Below are positions 59,765 to 64,000 of a DNA stretch of 64,000 nucleotides, piece by piece. A program made the translations under genes and the position numbers. Numbering within the stretch: the first letter of the stretch is position 1; each line of letters opens with the position of its first letter. The stretch spans positions 1-64,000 of the forward strand of contig JAAYCI010000078.1 in NCBI GenBank assembly GCA_012729855.1, read 5' to 3'. The DNA is from Oscillospiraceae bacterium. Its GTDB lineage: Bacteria > Bacillota > Clostridia > Oscillospirales > Ruminococcaceae. Below the pieces are notes generated by a model. That model made no database searches. It had not been told where the DNA came from and saw nothing but the letters and a program-made list of their open reading frames with translations.

Positions 59765-59793
59765 TTGAAAGTTTTTTGCGCCGGGAGTAGTAT
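59765..59793 (+). promoter_or_regulatory. promoter of the CAP/choline-binding gene
   Basis: TTGAAA (59765-59770), 17 bases and TAGTAT (59788-59793). A TATTATACT follows directly and may be the true -10 with a longer spacer. The rest of 59651-59920 shows no gene. Confidence 0.45.
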
Positions 59794-59920
59794 TATACTT
59801 AGGAAACTTGAAGGCGGGTTTGGCCTTTGAGTGGATATGCCATGGTAGCGTGGCGCGCAGAGGCGTGCCTGTTTAAGGGTATAAGTGGACAAACGGATTT
59901 CCTTAAAGGGAGGATATGTG

Positions 59921-61042
59921 ATGAAGAGACTGATTGGCTTGGTTTTGACAATGGCGCTGGTATTCAGCCTGGCGGCGTCGGTATTTACGGTGGGCGCGGC
60001 AACGGGCCGGCCCTCGGGCGATGCCATTGGCAGCGGCAATGGCACACAGCCGGTAACGGGTGCGCAGGCGGGGGCCAGTATGCCCAGCGCCACCCCTCAG
60101 GCCGACCAACCCAAGGAGCTGGCGGCCAGCCAGTATGGTGACATGGCCAAGGAGATGGCCCGCATCCTGAACATTGAACGCCAGAAACGTGGGCTGCCAC
60201 TCTTCACATGGCAGGCCACCCATGCGAATGCAGCACAGGTGCGGGCGCAAGACTTGGCCGTCAAATTTGACATTGTGCGGCCGGACGGCAAGGACTGGTC
60301 AACAGTCGCCCCCAAGGCCGCCTACGAGCTGGGCGCCAAATCGGCCGCCTATCCGTCGCTCAGCCATTTCTTTGACGTGTGGATGGATTCGACCGTGCTG
60401 TACCAGCAGGTGGCCAATAAAGAGTATAACAGTGTGGCCGTTGGGTATTATGAGCAATCGGGCGTGAAATACGGTGTGGTGCATTTCTACAAAGAGGCCG
60501 GCTCCACCCTGTTGGCAGACGGCTGGAACAAGATTATGGACAAGTACTGTTATGTGAAAAGCGGCCAGGCCCTTGCCGGCTGGCAAAGCATTGGTTCGTC
60601 GGACTATTACTTTAATACCACCGTTGTGGATGCTTACACCGGTGTTGCCACCCCGTATGCATTGACCGGCTGGCAGAACATTAACAACAAGACCTTCTAT
60701 TTCCGGCTCAACGGCAGTGCAGGCACCATGGGGCAGCTTTTCCTGGGATGGCAAAAAATAGACAAAAGAACGTTTTATTTTAGAAAGAATGGTGCCCTGG
60801 GCAAGCGCGGGGAAATGTTCACCGGCTTCCAGTCCATCAGCGGGCAAAAGTTCTATTTTGAGACCACAGGCCAGGATGGCCGCCGCGGCGTGCTGGCAAC
60901 CGACTGGAAGACCATTGGCGATTATAAATATTACTTCCAGAAAAATGGCGGCAACGGCGCGCGCGGGCGGATGTTTACCGGTACACGCACCATTGGCGGC
61001 AAAACTTATGTGTTTGACAAAAAAGGCCGGCTGACCACATAA
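59921..61042 (+). CDS. secreted CAP-domain protein with cell-wall-binding repeats
   Basis: This 373-residue secreted protein has a signal peptide (1-27, KRLIGLVLTMALVFSLAAS) cut near VGAA. A disordered Gly/Thr/Pro stretch follows. The CAP/SCP-like domain (about 80-205; ARILNIERQKRGLPLFTW, SHFFDVWMDSTVLYQ) is next. About five choline/glucan-binding-type repeats (GWQNINNKTFYFR, GWQKIDKRTFYFRKNG, DWKTIGDYKYYFQKNG) reach the C-terminus. The repeats hold it on wall polymers. The CAP domain's activity in bacteria is unknown. AAAGGGAGG precedes the ATG. Confidence 0.85.
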   Translation: MKRLIGLVLTMALVFSLAASVFTVGAATGRPSGDAIGSGNGTQPVTGAQAGASMPSATPQADQPKELAASQYGDMAKEMARILNIERQKRGLPLFTWQATHANAAQVRAQDLAVKFDIVRPDGKDWSTVAPKAAYELGAKSAAYPSLSHFFDVWMDSTVLYQQVANKEYNSVAVGYYEQSGVKYGVVHFYKEAGSTLLADGWNKIMDKYCYVKSGQALAGWQSIGSSDYYFNTTVVDAYTGVATPYALTGWQNINNKTFYFRLNGSAGTMGQLFLGWQKIDKRTFYFRKNGALGKRGEMFTGFQSISGQKFYFETTGQDGRRGVLATDWKTIGDYKYYFQKNGGNGARGRMFTGTRTIGGKTYVFDKKGRLTT

Positions 61043-61094
61043 TACGCGGGCAGACCTGGCACTACATGGTACTTTTGCCCGGCCAAGGCATAGG

Positions 61095-61126
61095 AAAAAC
61101 CGGAGGGCAGTGGCCCTCCGGTTTTT
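61095..61126. terminator. bidirectional terminator between CAP gene and cspA
   Basis: AAAAACCGGAGGG and CCCTCCGGTTTTT form a 13-bp stem with T-runs on both strands, serving the converging genes on either side. Confidence 0.9.
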
Positions 61127-61140
61127 GATTGATTCTGAAA

Positions 61141-61353
61141 TTACATAGGCTGTACGTTGATTGCGCGCAGTTTGCTGGCGTTCTTGGGGTCCTGCTCCAC
61201 GTCGTAGGTAACGTGCTGGCCCTCCTGCAGGGTCTTGAAGCCCTCCGTCATGATGCTGGAGAAATGCACAAAGACATCCTCGCCGCCTTCGTCGTTGGAA
61301 ATGAAGCCGTAGCCTTTGCTTTCGTTGAACCATTTTACAGTACCTTTATTCAT
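61141..61353 (-). CDS. cspA: cold-shock protein CspA family
   Basis: This 70-residue OB-fold RNA chaperone begins [19 protein letters not shown] and contains RNP1 (KGYGFI) and RNP2 (VFVHF). It prevents mRNA structures at low temperature and in fast growth. AGGGGGT precedes the ATG at 61353. The longer in-frame start is excluded. The promoter is about 135 bases upstream, leaving a long leader as in thermosensing csp mRNAs. Confidence 0.97.
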   Translation of the reverse strand: MNKGTVKWFNESKGYGFISNDEGGEDVFVHFSSIMTEGFKTLQEGQHVTYDVEQDPKNASKLRAINVQPM

Positions 61354-61488
61354 GCAAAGATACCCCCTAAAAATATTTGTATTTCTCCTGCCGCGCAAAA
61401 AAAATCACACCGTGCCGCAAGTCATGAAACGAACTCATGATTTACAACAATGTGTGAAATCAGGTCGTACATTCAAAACACTGGTTGG

Positions 61489-61517
61489 ATTATAGCACCC
61501 TTTTTTTGAAATGTAAA
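61489..61517 (-). promoter_or_regulatory. cspA promoter
   Basis: TTTACA (61517-61512), 17 bases and TATAAT (61494-61489) on the minus strand. The leader from about 61482 to 61354 is not coding. Confidence 0.8.
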
Positions 61518-61794
61518 GCCCTTTACACACCCGCCCGGTTGGGAAGAGGGCGGCTGGGCGCGGGTGAATTTGCATGTGAGATTGTACCATTGGATGCGCG
61601 TTTGGGGCAGGCGTTTGTAATTCGAATTTGGTGGTTTTTTAGATACTTGCCAGTGCTTTTTGATTGCCCGTGTGGTGGTGATTTATGGATAAAAATCCCA
61701 TATCAGCCGCGCCGAAAGTAGCTGCTTGGAGGATATGACCAAAAAATGTTACCGATTGTAATCTAATTTTCACAAACCGAAGGGGAAAGGAACG
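61518..61794. other. intergenic region before the YjbQ-family gene
   Basis: No gene is supported. An AT-rich part near 61740-61770 may hold the promoter of the next gene, but no convincing pair of boxes was found. Confidence 0.35.
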
Positions 61795-62211
61795 ATGAAA
61801 AGTTACCGCAAAGAGCTGTTTTTCAACCTGCCGGCCCGCCGCGGGCTGGTGAATATCACCGATGAGGTGCGCGCCGCCCTGGCCGAGAGCGGCATTGCGG
61901 AGGGGCTGGTGCTGGTGAACGCCATGCATATCACCGCCAGCGTGTTTATAAACGACGACGAGGGCGGCCTGCACAGCGATTTTGAAGTGTGGCTGGAGAA
62001 GCTGGCGCCTGAAAAGCCTTACGGCCAATACCGCCACAATGGCTACGAAGACAACGCCGACGCCCACCTCAAGCGCACCATCATGGGGCGCGAGGTGGTG
62101 GTGGCTGTTACGGCCGGCCAGTTGGACTTTGGCCCCTGGGAGCAGATATTCTACTACGAGCTGGATGGCAAGCGCAAAAAGCGGGCGCTTATCAAGATTA
62201 TTGGGGAGTGA
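61795..62211 (+). CDS. YjbQ-family (UPF0047) protein
   Basis: This 138-residue protein belongs to a widespread single-domain family (about 140 residues). The conserved centre is [17 protein letters not shown] and [17 protein letters not shown], with the His/Asp set taken as the metal or active site. Members can show weak thiamine-phosphate synthase activity, while the physiological role is unclear. GGGGAAAGG precedes the ATG. A transposon-like element sits directly after the stop. Confidence 0.9.
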   Translation: MKSYRKELFFNLPARRGLVNITDEVRAALAESGIAEGLVLVNAMHITASVFINDDEGGLHSDFEVWLEKLAPEKPYGQYRHNGYEDNADAHLKRTIMGREVVVAVTAGQLDFGPWEQIFYYELDGKRKKRALIKIIGE

Positions 62212-62214
62212 GGC

Positions 62215-62382
62215 TTAGAACCTGTATTCATAGCTTCACATGGCGTATCCGCGGCATTTTTTTGTGCCGTTCCACGTTGCGCTTCCTTGAAATAAACCAA
62301 TTATTCCTGCGAAATCGCGCCTTGAACGGCACAAAAAACTGCTCGCGGCTACACCATGCTCCGCTATGAATACAGGTTCTTA
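62215..62382. repeat. MITE-like element with TTA target duplication
   Basis: Perfect 17-bp terminal repeats GAACCTGTATTCATAGC (62218-62234) and GCTATGAATACAGGTTC (62363-62379) are flanked on both sides by TTA. Inside is a second inverted pair, GCACAAAAAA..., around GTGCCGTTC/GAACGGCAC. No open frame is present. A 3-bp TTA duplication fits mobilisation by an IS5-type transposase, consistent with the IS5 remnant at the window start, but its own ends cannot be compared. Confidence 0.85.
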
Positions 62383-62420
62383 CTTAAAGCCATATCGCCC
62401 GCGCCGAAAGGAGGCAGCTG

Positions 62421-62741
62421 ATGCTGGCAGCCGCCATTGTGTGTTTACTGTTGGGTATAGGGTTTTTGGTGTGCGCCCTGCTTACCCTCAAGGGGAAGAT
62501 ACCGCCCATCACCACCGAGTATATCGCCTCCACCAAAGCCGAGCGCAGGCACATGCGCTCCAGGCAGCAGGCCCGTTTTGTGGGCGGCACCTTTTTGGGG
62601 CTGGCCGTCCTGTTCCTGCTGGCGGCGGTGGCAACATGGCTGGCGTTGGCCTGGCTGCTCACACTGGTCATCGTGCTGGCGGTGCTGCTGGCGCTGGCCG
62701 TACTGGTGGCTTCTATTGTGGCGGAAGCGCGCAAAAAATAA
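62421..62741 (+). CDS. small membrane protein of unknown function
   Basis: This 106-residue protein has a first helix at about 3-23 (AAIVCLLLGIGFLVCALL). A basic soluble loop of about 27 residues follows (ASTKAERRHMRSRQQARF). Two closely spaced helices (about 53-75 and 77-99) end in AEARKK. No family recognised. AAAGGAGG precedes the ATG. Confidence 0.7.
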   Translation: MLAAAIVCLLLGIGFLVCALLTLKGKIPPITTEYIASTKAERRHMRSRQQARFVGGTFLGLAVLFLLAAVATWLALAWLLTLVIVLAVLLALAVLVASIVAEARKK

Positions 62742-62831
62742 GCGCATTTGCTATGGCTGTAAAGTGGTCGCCCTGCCTGCCTGGCGGGGTGGCTGTTCTA
62801 TTTCCCCATGTCGAAATTTGTGCTATTTACA

Positions 62832-62866
62832 CCCGGCCGGGCCGCCCGGGCCGGCGCTTGCTTTTC
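62832..62866 (+). terminator. probable terminator after the small membrane protein gene
   Basis: CCGGCCGGGC pairs with GCCCGGGCCGG, followed by CGCTTGCTTTTCTG. It overlaps the -35 of the next promoter. Confidence 0.5.
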
Positions 62867-62886
62867 TGCGATAAATTGAGTAAAAT
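62858..62886 (+). promoter_or_regulatory. promoter of glgB
   Basis: TTGCTT (62858-62863), 17 bases and TAAAAT (62881-62886), about 100 bases before the ATG. Confidence 0.55.
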
Positions 62887-62987
62887 ATGAGGTAATAAAC
62901 AGGGTGGCTTAGCCGGCAAAAAGTGACAATGGGCCGGCGCGGCGCCGATGAAACAATGGGTGGCCGTTTTTGCCGCCGGAGGGACCT

Positions 62988-64000
62988 ATGCACAAGCTGG
63001 CCAACCTGAAAGCCGACCCGGAGATATACAGTTTCAAGCGTGGTACCAACTATGACAGCTGGAAGTTTTTGGGCGGCCGCCTGTGTGAAGTGGGCGGCCA
63101 GGCGGGGGCGCTGTTCCGCGTGTGGGCGCCCCACGCCCGCGCGGTGAGCGTGGTGGGCGACTTCAACAGCTGGATGCCCGGCGCCCACCCGATGCAGAAT
63201 GTGTCTAAAACCGGTGTGTGGCAGTGCTTTATACCGGGGCTGGAGGCCTATGACATCTACAAATACTGCGTGACCACCCCGGCCGATGAGATGATCTTCA
63301 AGGCCGACCCCTACGCCTTTCACACCGAGACCCGCCCGGCCAACTGCAGCAAGCTGTACGCGCTGGACGGTTACCGCTGGGGCGACGCCAAGTGGGAGCG
63401 CCAAAAGCATAAGACCAACCCGGTGTTCGGCCCGCTGAACATATACGAGCTGCACGCCGGCAGCTGGCGGGTGCACGACGACGGCAACCCCTACAGCTAC
63501 CGGGACCTGGCCGACGCGATTATTCCGTACGTGCTGGAGATGGGCTATACCCACATTGAGCTGATGCCCCTGACCGAATACCCCTTCGACGGCAGCTGGG
63601 GCTACCAGGTAACCGGCTATTTTGCCCCCACCAGCCGCTATGGCACCCCGCAAGACTTTATGTACCTGGTAGACCAATGCCACCAGGCCGGCATTGGCGT
63701 GATTATGGACTGGGTGCCCGCGCACTTCCCCAAGGATGAATTCGGGCTATACCAGTTCGACGGCACCAACTGCTATGAAGACCCCAACCCCCACCGGGCC
63801 CAGCACCGGGAGTGGGGCACCATGGTGTTTGATTATGGCAAGCCGGAGGTGCAGTGCTTCCTCATCTCTTCGGCCCTGTTCTGGCTGAACGTTTACCATG
63901 TGGACGGCCTGCGCTTTGACGCCGTGGCCAGCATGCTGTACCTGAACTACAAACGCAACGACGGCGAATGGGAGCCCAACACCCGCGGCGGGGTGGAGAA
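62988..64000 (+). CDS. glgB: 1,4-alpha-glucan branching enzyme, N-terminal part (cut by window end)
   Basis: The frame is open to the last base (337 codons visible of about 620-650 expected). The N-terminal CBM48 domain includes ALFRVWAPHARAVSVVGDFN and GVWQCFIPGLEAYDIYKY. The GH13 barrel follows with IELMPLTEYPFDGSWGYQ, GYFAPTSRYGTP, VIMDWVPAHFP and VDGLRFDAVASML, whose Asp is the catalytic nucleophile. It makes alpha-1,6 branches in glycogen. GGAGGG precedes the ATG. Other glycogen genes probably follow beyond the window. Confidence 0.95.
   Translation, partial: MHKLANLKADPEIYSFKRGTNYDSWKFLGGRLCEVGGQAGALFRVWAPHARAVSVVGDFNSWMPGAHPMQNVSKTGVWQCFIPGLEAYDIYKYCVTTPADEMIFKADPYAFHTETRPANCSKLYALDGYRWGDAKWERQKHKTNPVFGPLNIYELHAGSWRVHDDGNPYSYRDLADAIIPYVLEMGYTHIELMPLTEYPFDGSWGYQVTGYFAPTSRYGTPQDFMYLVDQCHQAGIGVIMDWVPAHFPKDEFGLYQFDGTNCYEDPNPHRAQHREWGTMVFDYGKPEVQCFLISSALFWLNVYHVDGLRFDAVASMLYLNYKRNDGEWEPNTRGGVE

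Noticed and set aside
1-64000. Prophage, integrative element or plasmid backbone
   Set aside because: No integrase, relaxase, replication, capsid or terminase gene was seen. Only an IS remnant and small non-coding elements are present.

Overview
The window reads as chromosomal DNA of a GC-rich, Gram-positive anaerobe, most likely a gut Clostridium-group organism (Oscillospiraceae/Ruminococcaceae type). This is inferred from strong GGAGG-type ribosome sites with occasional GTG/TTG starts, clean TTGACA/TATAAT promoters, lipoprotein signals, a choline-binding-type wall protein, an NfeD/SPFH pair, DUF1847, DUF3795 and YcxB-type proteins, and many intergenic hairpin repeats. No 16S gene is present, so the species is not determined.

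Layout. 1-0.6 kb: tail of an IS5-type transposase, a tRNA-Val(GAC) and a broken second tRNA copy. 0.9-4.9 kb: a molybdate operon (MoeA-like molybdopterin-binding protein, modA, modB, modC). 5.2-6.2 kb: two tandem VOC-fold proteins. 6.3-9.8 kb (minus): YczE-type membrane protein with its MarR regulator, a chemoreceptor and a DUF1847 metal-binding protein. 10.1-10.8 kb: a decayed LuxR/MalT regulator. 11-16.2 kb: two related double-domain glycosyltransferases and an M3 peptidase lipoprotein. 16.4-21.1 kb: a degenerate BadF-type ATPase, a DNA-repair group (two Fpg/Nei-like glycosylases and an MGMT-like protein), DUF3795 and GNAT proteins. 21.3-30.4 kb: a large wall amidase, NfeD-SPFH, a frameshifted AT-rich MutS-like ATPase, HflX and an unknown membrane protein.

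30.5-58.4 kb is a surface-glycan region. A minus-strand set (MBOAT O-acyltransferase, SGNH partner, surface-carbohydrate protein, Wzx-type flippase, PP-loop N-acetyl-sugar amidotransferase) diverges from a plus-strand set (LegB-, LegC-, PtmE-, LegI-, LegG- and LegF-like enzymes, two Gfo/Idh/MocA oxidoreductases, a DUF2142 membrane protein). Together these outline a GDP-sugar route to CMP-legionaminic acid, perhaps with acetamidino and O-acetyl decoration. LegH, PtmF and PtmA equivalents are not seen. After a GT-C membrane protein and HemW, a second operon has rfbC, a Wzm/Wzt-type ABC exporter and two double-domain glycosyltransferases.

58.4-64 kb: YcxB-like and HTH proteins, a CAP/choline-binding protein, cspA with a long leader, a YjbQ-family gene, a small membrane protein and the start of glgB, cut by the window edge.

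The most unusual feature is a family of six intergenic elements of about 150 bp between 33 and 50.5 kb. They share a conserved core around GGCAACGTCAGTGTGC but carry three unrelated sets of mutually complementary arms. Each could fold into a long hairpin with a constant cap. Four copies lie as two oppositely oriented pairs, and one carries a nested second repeat. No prophage, integrase, CRISPR array, rRNA or complete IS was found.
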